Positions 1 through 8,918 are shown, numbered from the stretch's first letter. The stretch: DNA of 64,000 bases from Polynucleobacter sp. UK-FUSCHL-C3 (GCF_040409815.1 NZ_CP099959.1:434001-498000), one strand, 5' to 3'. The notes: generated from the sequence alone by a model not told the origin. Numbers and translations are program-made.

Positions 1-70
1 GAAATACCGCCAAGATGATTGCGGTAAACAAAGCCAGCACTAAAGAGTATTGACCAATTTCAGCAATCAA
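1..70 (-). CDS. ccmF: Cytochrome c-type biogenesis protein CcmF, N-terminal fragment
   Basis: Only the first 23 codons lie in the window. They read [14 protein letters not shown], which matches the start of CcmF, the membrane subunit of the haem lyase that attaches haem to apocytochrome c. The start is TTG. It sits 7 bases after a strong Shine-Dalgarno (GGGAGG) and overlaps the ccmE stop codon as TTGA, which indicates translational coupling. The gene continues beyond the left edge. Position as the last visible gene of the ccm operon supports the call. Confidence 0.85.
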   Translation of the reverse strand, partial: MIAEIGQYSLVLALFTAIILAVF

Positions 71-543
71 TTTTTGCCTCCCGCAGATTCTTTAAGAGTG
101 GGCGCTGTTTGTGGTTGTTTGGATTTCGCTTTTTCGAGAGCTTCAGCAGCTTCTGGAGGCATATAGTTTTCATCATGTTTGGCAAGAACTTGTTTGGCGG
201 CAAAGATGCCATTGCTACCAAGCTGACCTTGTGCGACAACGCCTTTGCCTTCTTTAAAAAGATCTGGCAGAAGTCCCTCGTATTGAACCTGAACATCATG
301 GGCCGTATCCGTCACAATAAAAGACACTTTGAGGCCACCCGGGTCACGCTGAATACTTCCTTCCTTAACAAGCCCGCCAATGCGAAAGGGTTTATTTTTT
401 GGAGCTTCATTTGCCACCACCTGGGAGGGGCTAAAAAAGAAAACCAAATTACTTTGAAAAGTTTGCAAGACTAGATAGGTTGCAATCCCTAAAGAGGCTA
501 GGCCGCCAGCGATCGCAAGACCGCGTTTTGTACGGGGTTTCAT
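67..543 (-). CDS. ccmE: Periplasmic haem chaperone CcmE
   Basis: A 158-residue protein that fits the CcmE family. It holds haem covalently in the periplasm and passes it from CcmABCD to the CcmF/H lyase. An N-terminal membrane anchor (about residues 8-38) follows a basic MKPRTKRG start. An OB-fold-like beta domain follows. The haem-binding motif is H123-x3-Y127 in [10 protein letters not shown], the residues known as His130/Tyr134 in E. coli. The tail is charged and rich in Ala, Lys and Pro, as usual. The gene lies between ccmD (15-base gap) and ccmF (4-base overlap). Confidence 0.95.
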   Translation of the reverse strand: MKPRTKRGLAIAGGLASLGIATYLVLQTFQSNLVFFFSPSQVVANEAPKNKPFRIGGLVKEGSIQRDPGGLKVSFIVTDTAHDVQVQYEGLLPDLFKEGKGVVAQGQLGSNGIFAAKQVLAKHDENYMPPEAAEALEKAKSKQPQTAPTLKESAGGKN

Positions 544-558
544 AACCTCGTATTTTGC

Positions 559-738
559 CTAATTTTTAGAAGACTCGTGGAATTCAGAGAATAGGGTTTT
601 TCTGAGGGCCCGATTTCGGCTTCTTAGCCTTAAAACCTCAATGATTAGGACTAAAGCGGTGACTAGATAAGACCCCCAGACATATAGGCCATAACCCCCC
701 ATATTCAAGAAATCGGCAAAGTTTGACCAGTAAAACAT
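559..738 (-). CDS. ccmD: Haem exporter subunit CcmD (59 residues)
   Basis: This small gene begins at the ATG at 738-736, overlapping the ccmC stop by one base (TAATG), and ends with TAG at 561-559. The product starts MFYWSNFADFLNMGGYG, continues YVWGSYLVTALVL and ends with a basic tail. CcmD is a short single-helix protein with an aromatic, Gly-rich N-terminus (F..MGGYG.YVW.SY). It is needed to release holo-CcmE from the CcmABC complex. Length, motif and position between ccmC and ccmE all agree, so I regard it as a real gene although annotation cut-offs may miss it. Confidence 0.93.
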   Translation of the reverse strand: MFYWSNFADFLNMGGYGLYVWGSYLVTALVLIIEVLRLRSRNRALRKTLFSEFHESSKN

Positions 739-1475
739 TACATAGCCTCCTTAACCCATTGGGCATTGCGATCACGCTCTAAGATCAGAGTTCGGCAGCG
801 GTATAGGGCTACTGCAATGGAGTACATCCAAAACGCAAAAACCATAATTAACATACCGGTTAGCATTTGGGTTGCCATGGTTGGTGCCTTGGTGAGGCTA
901 ATGGAGGCTCCTTGGTGAAGGGTGTTCCACCACTTCACCGAGAAGTAAATAATAGGCACGTTCACCACCCCAACAATAGCTAATAGGGCTGCGCTACGAT
1001 CTGCCTTGCGCACATCATCGATTGAGGCGTGCAGAGATAAGAAACCAAAATATAAGAACAATAAAACAAGCTCGGAGGTCAGGCGCGCATCCCAGACCCA
1101 CCATGTGCCCCATGTGGGTTTCCCCCAGACCGCCCCTGTCAAGAGTGCAATAAAGGTCATGATTGCCCCAGTGGGGGCGAGCGATAAAGCCAACATGCTT
1201 GCTAAGCGGGCATTAAAGATGAGACCAATTGCAGCCCAAAATGCCATCACAACATAAATCAGCATGGACATCCAAGCAGCCGGTACATGAATAAAAATAA
1301 TCCGATAGGAATTACCTTGTTGATGATCGGTTGGGGCGATACCAAGACCAACAACAAGACCGATGATGCTGAGAATAATGCCGCTGATCGTAAACCACGG
1401 GATCAGCTTTCCTGAGAGCTCATAAAAGCGCTGCGGCGGGGCATACTTAAACCAGTTGTTATCACGAATAGACAA
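738..1475 (-). CDS. ccmC: Haem exporter/handling protein CcmC
   Basis: A 245-residue protein with six hydrophobic segments. The tryptophan-rich signature WGTWWVWDARLTSEL (about residues 120-135) is the haem-handling WWD domain that presents haem to CcmE. Conserved periplasmic histidines are expected on either side. The start appears to be TTG at 1475, since an in-frame TGA lies three codons upstream and no ATG occurs before the first helix. The Shine-Dalgarno is weak. The gap to ccmB is 68 bases, the largest in the ccm run, and I see no clear terminator or promoter in it. Confidence 0.93.
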   Translation of the reverse strand: MSIRDNNWFKYAPPQRFYELSGKLIPWFTISGIILSIIGLVVGLGIAPTDHQQGNSYRIIFIHVPAAWMSMLIYVVMAFWAAIGLIFNARLASMLALSLAPTGAIMTFIALLTGAVWGKPTWGTWWVWDARLTSELVLLFLYFGFLSLHASIDDVRKADRSAALLAIVGVVNVPIIYFSVKWWNTLHQGASISLTKAPTMATQMLTGMLIMVFAFWMYSIAVALYRCRTLILERDRNAQWVKEAM

Positions 1476-1543
1476 AATAGGTCACAAGTTCTTAATGGTG
1501 GTCTTGGCAAGTATTGTAAGTCGAATCATTGTATTGATTGGTC

Positions 1544-2230
1544 TTATTCCAGTGCAATTCGTAAACTAGCAGCGGTGGCGATGGGTGCCAGAAATAAAGC
1601 AATTGCCAGCATTGCACCCAATAGTGAAAAATGAGCAGTTAATCCTAAGCCTGCTTGATAGGCCTCTACAGCGCCTGCTCCAAAAATGAGCACTGGCGCT
1701 ACCAGCGGAAGAATAATTAAGGACAAGAGGGTACCGCCGCCCCGGCTAGCTAGGGTTAAACCCGCGCCAATCGAGCCAATCAGGCTTAGTAGGGGGGTGC
1801 CTAAGAGAAGAGATAAAAAGAGTACAACAACGCTATCAAACGGCAGGTTAAATTGCAAAGCCAGAATTGGTGAGATCAGCGCTAACAAGACACCACTACT
1901 CAGCCAATGTGCGATGGTCTTTGCCAAGACCACAAGAGATAGTGGTAGTTTTGTCAATAGAATTTGATCTAAGGATCCGTCCATAAAATCCTCAGTAAAC
2001 ATCTTATGCAAAGACAGCATGGCTGCTAATAGTGCAGCGATCCACAGCATACCGGGGGCAATTTGCATTAAGAGTTTTGTTTCAGGACCAATCCCGAGAG
2101 GAAACAAGCTGGCAACAACTGCAAAAAATATCAATGCCGAAAGACTGTCACTCTTACGTCGCAGGGCAAGTTGCAGATCACGTTTGATAATGCCGATAAA
2201 GATAGAGGTACTCGTTGCAGAATGACTCAT
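1544..2230 (-). CDS. ccmB: Haem exporter membrane subunit CcmB
   Basis: A 228-residue integral membrane protein of the CcmB family with about six transmembrane segments. It forms the ABC-type complex with CcmA that uses ATP to release haem-loaded CcmE from CcmC and CcmD. Family features are the N-terminal IIKRDLQLALRRKSD stretch and the LFPLGIGPE loop. The start ATG overlaps the ccmA stop by four bases (ATGA), so the two are translationally coupled. Confidence 0.95.
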   Translation of the reverse strand: MSHSATSTSIFIGIIKRDLQLALRRKSDSLSALIFFAVVASLFPLGIGPETKLLMQIAPGMLWIAALLAAMLSLHKMFTEDFMDGSLDQILLTKLPLSLVVLAKTIAHWLSSGVLLALISPILALQFNLPFDSVVVLFLSLLLGTPLLSLIGSIGAGLTLASRGGGTLLSLIILPLVAPVLIFGAGAVEAYQAGLGLTAHFSLLGAMLAIALFLAPIATAASLRIALE

Positions 2231-2853
2231 AGTACGAGCCTCATTACTTGCGGGTCATCATCAATACTCAGAGCTTGATGACTGCTAATCGCCACCATTC
2301 CATTCTGTCTCACATGGGCAAGCAATAAAGATTGAAGCAGTTGATTAGATTGTTGATCCAAGGCATTAAATGGCTCATCCAAAATCCAGAGAGGCTTCGG
2401 GTTGGGTAAGCGGAGGCGAGCAAGTGCGATACGCTGCTTTTGACCTTGTGAAAGGGTGCGAATAGCACGATGGGCTTGATCTGCTAAATCTGCCGCGGTG
2501 AGGGCGCTCAAGGCCTCTTCCGCTGTAATCGATTGACCACTAAGGAGCGCAAGACTCATCAAGTTCTCAATCGCAGTGAAATCTGCTTTTAAAGCAGGAA
2601 TATGACCCAGATAAATTAGTTCGCTATGAAATTGATCGCGATCTTCATGGATCAATCGGTCACCCCAAACTACCTTTCCTGCTTGAGGGGGTAGAAGTCC
2701 GCACAGAATACGCAAGAGGCTGGACTTACCCGAGCCGTTATCACCTGAGATGCGCAAAATGGAGCCAGGCTTTATTTCTAGATCAAGATTAGTAAATAAA
2801 GACTTACCTCCCCGGATGCAGAAGACGGATTCAAGTCGAAGAGTTTTTAACAT
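2227..2853 (-). CDS. ccmA: Haem exporter ATP-binding protein CcmA
   Basis: An ABC ATPase of 208 residues when started at MLKTLRLESV. Visible motifs are Walker A GDNGSGKS (residues 37-44), the signature LSQGQKQR and Walker B LWILDEP. It powers the CcmABCD complex that releases holo-CcmE. The frame is open a further 22 codons upstream, to 2919, but that would run into the preceding peptidase gene and add a stretch unlike CcmA. The ATG at 2853, seven bases after the peptidase stop, is the better start. It overlaps ccmB by four bases. Confidence 0.95.
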   Translation of the reverse strand: MLKTLRLESVFCIRGGKSLFTNLDLEIKPGSILRISGDNGSGKSSLLRILCGLLPPQAGKVVWGDRLIHEDRDQFHSELIYLGHIPALKADFTAIENLMSLALLSGQSITAEEALSALTAADLADQAHRAIRTLSQGQKQRIALARLRLPNPKPLWILDEPFNALDQQSNQLLQSLLLAHVRQNGMVAISSHQALSIDDDPQVMRLVL

Positions 2854-2860
2854 GGCAACT

Positions 2861-4285
2861 TCATTCTGGATTAATGTTACCAAGCAATAAAAGCTGTTTA
2901 GTAAATTGACCACTATCACTTGGCCGCATTGTCCATAAATCTAACTGTATCTTTGGGTTATAGGGGTCAACGTAAATTCCATTCTTACGTAACTCGTAAT
3001 GCAGGTGGGGACCGGTTGACCGACCGGTTGAGCCTACATAGCCAATCTCCATCCCTCGCCGAATATCGTTACCCACCATCAACTCATTGTTGTAGTTGCT
3101 TAAATGGGCATAGTAGGTTCGGTAGTTGCCAGGGTGATCAATGATGATGAGCTTTCCATAGGCACCGTTAAATCCAATGTAGGCCACTTTACCGTCTGCG
3201 ACGCTAAAGACTGGCGTGCCCGTTGGGGCTGCATAGTCAATGCCCATATGAGTTCGATAGCGCCGGTCTTTATTTTGTGCTTGTGGATTATTCGGATTTG
3301 GTCTGGACCGAATCAAAACTTGCCCAACCCCTCTCGAAATTCGTCGGTAACTGAGTGGATTGGTCCAGAAAGTTCGTTCGATCGACTCACCACTCGAAGT
3401 AAAAAATGAGCCGGAGATTTCAGGGCGATTGAGCCAAAATGCATCTGCAACAATTTGATTCGTTTTGGTATTGAGGATTTCTACTGCCCAAATTTGTGCC
3501 CAACGGTCGCGGGTTCCAAAATCAACAATTAAGCGAACCTGCATGGGTGTGCTCTCAATCGATCCAGAATCATCTGGATAAATCTGCTTCACAATAGAGT
3601 TTAATTCCCAAACGAGTTCTACCGGCAATTTGTCTCCAAGACGTTGGGGATCATAGAGGACTTCTTGAAGTGGAATCAGAACTTCGGTCCAGAATTGCAT
3701 TTGGTCGACTAGGTTTTCTTCCTGAACGCGATATCCCCCAAAAGACGACATACTGAATGTAAGAATTTGCGATTTTTCGTTACGAGTCGGCCCATTCATA
3801 ATACTGAGTGACTCTAGCCGATTGCGTTTACCAAATGCTGCAACATAGGGAATGCATGAACCTTGGATGGTGTTAAAAAAACGAGCCGTCTGATTTCTAA
3901 AGTAATCTAAAAATTCAGGGTCTTCGATACCAATTCTTTCAGGTAGTCGGCTATCTCGAAAACCACGTTGCATGCACCCTCTGCTAACCCTAAAGTCGGG
4001 AGCAATATCAAATTGACTATATTCTTCAGTTCCAGGGTCGGTCAAAGAAGCGCTTGTATCTTTAACCGTTTTATTTGCCTGACGTTGATTGACCTGAATC
4101 CCTTTTTGTTTGCTAACCGCCTTCGCTTGAACAGCTTTACTCGCCGGAATATTTTGAGCGCTCACTACAGAGCTAGTGAGGGGCACGACGACGAAGATAG
4201 AAAAAAACACCCCCACTAGGTTAAAAAGAATATGTGGTCTTTGGGACTTGAGGATATTTTTTTGATGCACAGACTGATTATCCAA
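2861..4285 (-). CDS. M23-family (LytM-type) peptidoglycan peptidase
   Basis: A 474-residue envelope protein. A hydrophobic stretch near residues 19-42 is a signal peptide or anchor. A long middle region has no motif I recognise. The C-terminal M23 domain carries the zinc and catalytic residues H346 and D350 (THMGID) and H427-x-H429 (GPHLHYE). It should cleave peptide cross-links in peptidoglycan. No ATG precedes the signal segment, so the start is TTG (4285) or GTG (4270). The stop lies seven bases before ccmA, so it probably shares the ccm transcript, although no role in cytochrome maturation is known for this family. Confidence 0.85.
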   Translation of the reverse strand: MDNQSVHQKNILKSQRPHILFNLVGVFFSIFVVVPLTSSVVSAQNIPASKAVQAKAVSKQKGIQVNQRQANKTVKDTSASLTDPGTEEYSQFDIAPDFRVSRGCMQRGFRDSRLPERIGIEDPEFLDYFRNQTARFFNTIQGSCIPYVAAFGKRNRLESLSIMNGPTRNEKSQILTFSMSSFGGYRVQEENLVDQMQFWTEVLIPLQEVLYDPQRLGDKLPVELVWELNSIVKQIYPDDSGSIESTPMQVRLIVDFGTRDRWAQIWAVEILNTKTNQIVADAFWLNRPEISGSFFTSSGESIERTFWTNPLSYRRISRGVGQVLIRSRPNPNNPQAQNKDRRYRTHMGIDYAAPTGTPVFSVADGKVAYIGFNGAYGKLIIIDHPGNYRTYYAHLSNYNNELMVGNDIRRGMEIGYVGSTGRSTGPHLHYELRKNGIYVDPYNPKIQLDLWTMRPSDSGQFTKQLLLLGNINPE

Positions 4286-4380
4286 TATCCCAAAATTTAG
4301 GGATAACTATTATGCGGTGCTGCACCATTTTTCTAGATGTAAATTGGGTATGATGTCTAGTCCATCACCAGGAGGTAGCG

Positions 4381-4632
4381 ATGATGAAAATGTCCTTAAT
4401 GACTGCAGCCCTTCTTTCTTTTTCCCCCTTATCGGAGGCGTGGGGTAAGACTTGTGCTCAGAAGTCTGGAAGCCAAAATCCATCAAACCCTAACTCCAAA
4501 CCCCTATCCTATCAAGATTGCATGGCACAAGCACAGTCTGAGTGCGAGCACAGTGCCCGTCAGCGTAAATTAATTGATGCTGCAAAAGATACTTTTATGA
4601 AACGTTGTCTTGCTGAAGCTACAGGAAAATAA
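4381..4632 (+). CDS. Small secreted cysteine-containing protein, PsiF-repeat-like
   Basis: An 83-residue protein with a strong Shine-Dalgarno (AGGAGG, 4371-4376) in front of two adjacent ATG codons. A signal peptide covers about residues 1-20, ending SEAWG. The mature part has four cysteines (C25, C47, C55, C76). The segment from C47 to FMKRCL loosely recalls the PsiF repeat (C-x(n)-FM-x-C-L) of phosphate-starvation-inducible small periplasmic proteins. That resemblance is by eye only and the function is unknown. It stands 47 bases before the enolase-superfamily gene and may share its transcript. Confidence 0.7.
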   Translation: MMKMSLMTAALLSFSPLSEAWGKTCAQKSGSQNPSNPNSKPLSYQDCMAQAQSECEHSARQRKLIDAAKDTFMKRCLAEATGK

Positions 4633-4679
4633 TCGCTACAATCATTTTTCTTTGATTGATGATTAAGTAGGAGAAAAAA

Positions 4680-5816
4680 ATGCCGATTATTGAATCTGTT
4701 CAGGTCGCAACAGTGCCTATCCCTTTAGATGTAGTAACCTCCTTTTCGACCCGAACTGTCAGCGAGCGACACTATTGCATTGTTAAAGTTAGAAGTCGAG
4801 AGGGTGTTGAAGGCATTGGCTTTTGCTACGTTGGCTCTGCAGCAGGTGATATTGCAAAGACTGCGGTTGAGCAGCTCTTAGCACCCAAACTAATTGGGCA
4901 GAATAGTCATCGTAGTGAAGGTCTCTGGAACGATATGTATGCTGAATCCATTCTCCAGGGACGAGCTGGTTCGGTCATGCGAGGTATCTCAATTTTGGAT
5001 ACTGCTATTTGGGATCTCAATGCACGCTCTGTGGGCCTACCCTTGCATCATTTTATGGGCTGCGTCGTCGACGACCGCGTTCCAGCCTACGCAAGCGGGG
5101 GCTACTATCTGGAAGGCAAAACCCCCGCCAAATTGGGCAAAGAGATGGAGTCTTTTGTAAAACTAGGTTTCAAGGCGGTCAAAATGAAAGTTGGGCGCCT
5201 ATCGCCACGAGAAGAAGAGGCGCGAGTGAAAGCCGCACGTAGCTCTATCGGTGAGGATATATTACTAACCCTTGATGCCAACAACGCTTGGCGTGATCTT
5301 CCAACTGCGATGGAATATGTTCGCCGGTTTGAGAAATACAATCCCTATTGGTTAGAAGAGCCATTCTCTCCTGATGCCATCGATTTGCATGCTCGCTTAG
5401 CTAAAAGCACATCGATCACGATTGCTACCGGAGAAATTGAAGTTGGTCGGTGGCGGTTTAGAGAACTAGTAGATGCAGGCGGTGCTGGCATCTTGCAAGC
5501 CGATGCGGCGGTATGCGGTGGTATCAGTGAGTTTAGGCGGATTGCAGCGTATGCCGACTCCAAAGGGGTCACTGTATGTCCTCATTGGTTTCATGATCTG
5601 CACGCGCCACTCGTTGCTGCAACTCCGAATGCACGCTTTGTGGAGTTCTTCCCAGACAACCAGGTCTTAAATTTCAGGCGTTTAGTGAACAAGCAATTAA
5701 CGTTCAAGAATGGTGATCTGATCTTGCATAAAAACCCTGGTTTGGGATTTGAGTTTGATGAAGCGGCTGTGAAAAAATATGCTGGCAAATCTGCTTGGAG
5801 CAAGATTGGTAAGTAA
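4680..5816 (+). CDS. Mandelate racemase/muconate lactonizing family enzyme (enolase superfamily), probable sugar-acid dehydratase
   Basis: A 378-residue enolase-superfamily protein. It has the KxK base motif (K168, K170 in VKMKVG), metal ligands D199 (LDANNAW), E226 (LEEPF) and E252 (GEIE), and the probable Asp-His dyad D275 (QADA) and H302 (CPHWFHD). This pattern belongs to the mandelate racemase subgroup, whose members abstract the proton next to a carboxylate in racemization or acid-sugar dehydration. Neighbouring sugar-acid-type enzymes favour a dehydratase, but the substrate cannot be told from the motifs. The start has a GGAG Shine-Dalgarno (4669-4672). A terminator hairpin follows. Confidence 0.85.
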   Translation: MPIIESVQVATVPIPLDVVTSFSTRTVSERHYCIVKVRSREGVEGIGFCYVGSAAGDIAKTAVEQLLAPKLIGQNSHRSEGLWNDMYAESILQGRAGSVMRGISILDTAIWDLNARSVGLPLHHFMGCVVDDRVPAYASGGYYLEGKTPAKLGKEMESFVKLGFKAVKMKVGRLSPREEEARVKAARSSIGEDILLTLDANNAWRDLPTAMEYVRRFEKYNPYWLEEPFSPDAIDLHARLAKSTSITIATGEIEVGRWRFRELVDAGGAGILQADAAVCGGISEFRRIAAYADSKGVTVCPHWFHDLHAPLVAATPNARFVEFFPDNQVLNFRRLVNKQLTFKNGDLILHKNPGLGFEFDEAAVKKYAGKSAWSKIGK

Positions 5817-5837
5817 ATAGTAGTCCCGTAGCACAAG

Positions 5838-5868
5838 AAAAATAGCCAGTTCAATACTGGCTATTTTT
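5838..5868. terminator. Bidirectional intrinsic terminator between convergent genes
   Basis: A 12-bp stem (AAAAATAGCCAG, 5838-5849, against 5857-5868) with a 7-base loop, a T-run on the plus strand and a matching A-run on the left arm. It lies between the stop codons of the convergent enolase-superfamily and TRAP permease genes, so it can end both transcripts. Confidence 0.85.
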
Positions 5869-5881
5869 TTAATGAAGGGAG

Positions 5882-7897
5882 TTAGCTGGCTTGTTTAGGT
5901 CTTGTCTTGAAGTGCTTAAAGAACTGAATGACCAAGACAATCGCAAAGCCGGCAAAGCCAATCATGTCACTCGTGGGTGATGTATAGGCAAGAGCGACAC
6001 CCGATACGATCATTAAGAGACGTTCAACAATATTTGTTTTCTCAATAAACCATCCTTGTAAACCACCAGCAAGGCAAACAATACCCACAATTGCTGTAAA
6101 GGTTGACCAAGCAATCTCAATCCAATTCGCTTGTGCTAATGCTGTGGTTGAGCCCATGAGGAGCAAGCTCACACCGGATTTATCTAGGGTGAACATAAAT
6201 GGAACCAATATGGCTGGCGCAACGTATTTCCAGCTTTGTAACGTTGTTTTGTAGGGATTGCCCTTACAGATTGCCGCTGCCGCAAAGGGTGACAGTGCTG
6301 TTGGCGGAGACACCTCAGATAAAACAGCGTAGTAAAAGATAAACATGTGTGCGGCAAAGGCGGGCACCCCAAGATTAATTAGTGCTGGAGCCGCAATCAC
6401 TGCACAAATAATGTAAGAGGCGGTGACAGGTACAGCCAGACCCACAATCCAAACAATCAGGGCGGTAAAGATAGCCGTTAAAAGTAATGAGCCGCCTGCA
6501 TATGCAATGACGATCGAGCTAAATTTAAGCCCTAAGCCAGTCAGCGTAACAGTACCAACAATGAGACCGGCGCCAGCGCAGGTCGCTGCAATGGCAAGCA
6601 CACCAGTAGACCCAGAAGAAAGCGCCTTCGTTAAGTTAGATTCGTAGAGACCTTTTAAGAAAGGCTGCTTACCAGTAAGCCAATCGTAAGAAAGAATAGC
6701 GGTATCACGGCGCAACATACTTGTCAGTGCAGAAACAACGGTTGCCCAAAATACTGACATGATGGGTGAGAAGCCCATCATCATGAAGACAACAATTGAA
6801 ATGAGTGAGAAGAAGTGGAACCAATATTTTTTACTAAGTGACCAAGCGCTCTCCACGGTCTCAAAATGAATTGCCTTCATCCCGTATTTACGTACATCAA
6901 TTTCCACCATCGTAAAGAGACCCAGATAAAACAAAATGGTTGGAATGCACGACATTAGTAAGACGTCTAGATAGGAGATCCGGAGAAAGTCAGCAATCAA
7001 GAAAGCGGCTGCTCCCAATACGGGCGGAGAAATAATCGCACCTAAACCACCGGCCGCTAAAAGACCGCCCGCAGCGTTTTTCTCATAGCCTACTTTATCT
7101 AACATGGGAGCGGCAACGGAGCCTACAGTAACTGTTGTAGCAACACCGGAGCCAGAGGGGCCGCCAAGTAAGAAAGAGGATAGAACAATCGTTCGCCCAA
7201 CCCCAGAGGATTTACCACCCATGGCTGCAAAGGAGAAGTCAATAAAAAACTTACCAGCCCCGGTAAATTGTAGGAAGGCACCAAAGATCGTAAATAAGAT
7301 AATTAAAGTAGCTGAGACATCGACAGCAGTACCGTAAATACCCTCCAAGGTCATATACATAAAACCGACAAGGCGATCGACGGAGTAACCCTTGTGAGTC
7401 CATGGAGCAGGCAGGAGGTCACCAAAAAGTGCATACATCAAAAAGAGGACGGTAACCGTAACCAGAATCATGCCATTGGTTCGGCGCACGCCTTCCAAGA
7501 TCAACAGAATAAGCCCCACGCCAATGAACACATCAGTAGAGTTTGGTGCAGTGTTACGATCACCAAAATTATCGCCACCAGAGATGGCGTAATAGGCAAT
7601 GTAGATGGCCGCTAAGGAAAAGATAATGTCCCACCACATTAGTCGATTTTTAAACTTGGCAGTAAGTGGAAAGCTTAAGAACACCAGAAAAAGTACAAAG
7701 CTAACGTGGACAGTTCTTAATACCTGAGTGGGAACAATGGCATAGGCTGCATATAGATGGAATAAAGACATTGCCACTGCTGCAAGCGTTAGGAAGATCG
7801 CAAATAAGCCTTTATAGCTATTAGAATCACCTTCTTCTTGTCGTATCAGGGCATCTAGTTTTTCTTGGGTTGCACTGTCGATTGCACTTTGGCTCAT
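5882..7897 (-). CDS. TRAP transporter fused permease (DctQM type), TAXI family
   Basis: A 671-residue protein with many membrane helices. The N-terminal part corresponds to the small DctQ subunit, the centre to the large DctM subunit (GGKSSGVGRTIVLSSFLLGGPSGSG and GGLGAIISPPVLGAAAFL regions), and the C-terminal part adds helices usual in the fused form. TRAP systems use the ion gradient and a periplasmic binding protein to import carboxylates. The fused permease with a TAXI binding protein upstream marks the TAXI subgroup, whose substrates are poorly defined. Start ATG at 7897 with AGAGAA upstream. Between it and the binding-protein gene lies a terminator-like hairpin. Confidence 0.92.
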   Translation of the reverse strand: MSQSAIDSATQEKLDALIRQEEGDSNSYKGLFAIFLTLAAVAMSLFHLYAAYAIVPTQVLRTVHVSFVLFLVFLSFPLTAKFKNRLMWWDIIFSLAAIYIAYYAISGGDNFGDRNTAPNSTDVFIGVGLILLILEGVRRTNGMILVTVTVLFLMYALFGDLLPAPWTHKGYSVDRLVGFMYMTLEGIYGTAVDVSATLIILFTIFGAFLQFTGAGKFFIDFSFAAMGGKSSGVGRTIVLSSFLLGGPSGSGVATTVTVGSVAAPMLDKVGYEKNAAGGLLAAGGLGAIISPPVLGAAAFLIADFLRISYLDVLLMSCIPTILFYLGLFTMVEIDVRKYGMKAIHFETVESAWSLSKKYWFHFFSLISIVVFMMMGFSPIMSVFWATVVSALTSMLRRDTAILSYDWLTGKQPFLKGLYESNLTKALSSGSTGVLAIAATCAGAGLIVGTVTLTGLGLKFSSIVIAYAGGSLLLTAIFTALIVWIVGLAVPVTASYIICAVIAAPALINLGVPAFAAHMFIFYYAVLSEVSPPTALSPFAAAAICKGNPYKTTLQSWKYVAPAILVPFMFTLDKSGVSLLLMGSTTALAQANWIEIAWSTFTAIVGIVCLAGGLQGWFIEKTNIVERLLMIVSGVALAYTSPTSDMIGFAGFAIVLVIQFFKHFKTRPKQAS

Positions 7898-7913
7898 ATT
7901 TTTATTCTCTATT

Positions 7914-7939
7914 AAAAAATGGCCGCATTAGCGGCCATT
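7914..7939 (-). terminator. Terminator/attenuator hairpin between binding-protein and permease genes
   Basis: Reading the minus strand, AATGGCCGC (7939-7931), loop TAAT and GCGGCCATT (7926-7918) form a perfect 9-bp stem followed by a run of T. It lies 29 bases after the stop of the TAXI binding protein and 17 bases before the permease start. As a partial terminator or 3' stabilizer it would let the binding protein be made in excess over the permease. The structure is visible; the function is inferred. Confidence 0.75.
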
Positions 7940-7967
7940 ACTACACAGCATTCTCAACAATCTAGCC

Positions 7968-8918
7968 TTAATTCAATTTGACATTCTTTTCTTTAAAGTA
8001 CTTCAAAGCGCCAGGATGAAAAGGTATTGGTGTGGAAGCAGTTTTTTGACCTTCCAATGTTACGCTGATGTACTCATAATGAGTCCGGACCAACTCAATC
8101 TTATTATCAAAAACAGCTTTGACAATGTTATAGGCATCCTTTTCAGACATTTTTGGACTGGTTACTAAAATATTAGCAACTGAGATCACATTATTGTCTT
8201 TCTCCATACCCTTGTAGGTTGTTTTTGGGATCACATCTTTAAAGTACAGATTGCCATATTTTTTGTTCATCGCATCCACTTCTTTGGAGTGATCAATCAT
8301 GACAATTTGAGTATTCGGGGTATTAGCAAGATCGGTAACAGCCGCAGTTGGTAAACCACCTACCCAGAAAAATGCATCAATCTTACGGTCTTTAACAGCA
8401 TTTACAGACTCGGCAACACTTAAACGCTCACGTCTCATGTCTTTATCTTTATCGAGACCAGCAGCCTCGATTACACGAAATGCCATCACTTCGGTTGCAC
8501 TTCCAGGGCTGCCAGTGCTAACGCGCTTCCCTTTGAGGTCTTGCATCGTTTTGATACCAGTAGCACCAGTGGTCACAATGTGCATCCGATTAGGATACAA
8601 AACGAGTAGGGTGCTGAGATCTACCTTTTTACCTGTAAATTTATCCTGACCCGATTGTGCGTCTTTAGCAGCGTCGGCCATCGAGAAGCCAACGTAGGGT
8701 TTGCCGGTACCAATAAGATTTAGGTTGTCCACCGATCCACCCGTGACTTCTGCGGTTGCTGACATACCCGGTACTTTTTTGGAGAGAACCGATGCTAATC
8801 CGCCACCCATCGGGTAGTAAACGCCACCAGTACCGCCGGTTGCAATAGAAATATTCTGCGCTTGTACGCTGCCCCAAACGAGGGCAGAGCAAAGGGCGAG
8901 AGCTTTAAAAAGTTTCAT
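7968..8918 (-). CDS. TAXI-family TRAP transporter solute-binding protein
   Basis: A 316-residue periplasmic binding protein. A signal peptide covers about residues 1-20 (ending SVQA), followed by ISIATGGTGGVYYPMGG, the hallmark N-terminus of the TAXI family. The central DLKGKRVSTGSPGSATE motif is also typical. It captures the substrate and hands it to the fused permease encoded downstream. Start ATG at 8918 has a good Shine-Dalgarno (TAGGAG). The 67-base gap to the upstream lyase gene could hold its own promoter. Confidence 0.93.
   Translation of the reverse strand: MKLFKALALCSALVWGSVQAQNISIATGGTGGVYYPMGGGLASVLSKKVPGMSATAEVTGGSVDNLNLIGTGKPYVGFSMADAAKDAQSGQDKFTGKKVDLSTLLVLYPNRMHIVTTGATGIKTMQDLKGKRVSTGSPGSATEVMAFRVIEAAGLDKDKDMRRERLSVAESVNAVKDRKIDAFFWVGGLPTAAVTDLANTPNTQIVMIDHSKEVDAMNKKYGNLYFKDVIPKTTYKGMEKDNNVISVANILVTSPKMSEKDAYNIVKAVFDNKIELVRTHYEYISVTLEGQKTASTPIPFHPGALKYFKEKNVKLN

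Noticed and set aside
2854..2919. N-terminal extension of CcmA
   Set aside because: Would overlap the M23 gene and adds non-homologous residues; the ATG at 2853 fits the family.
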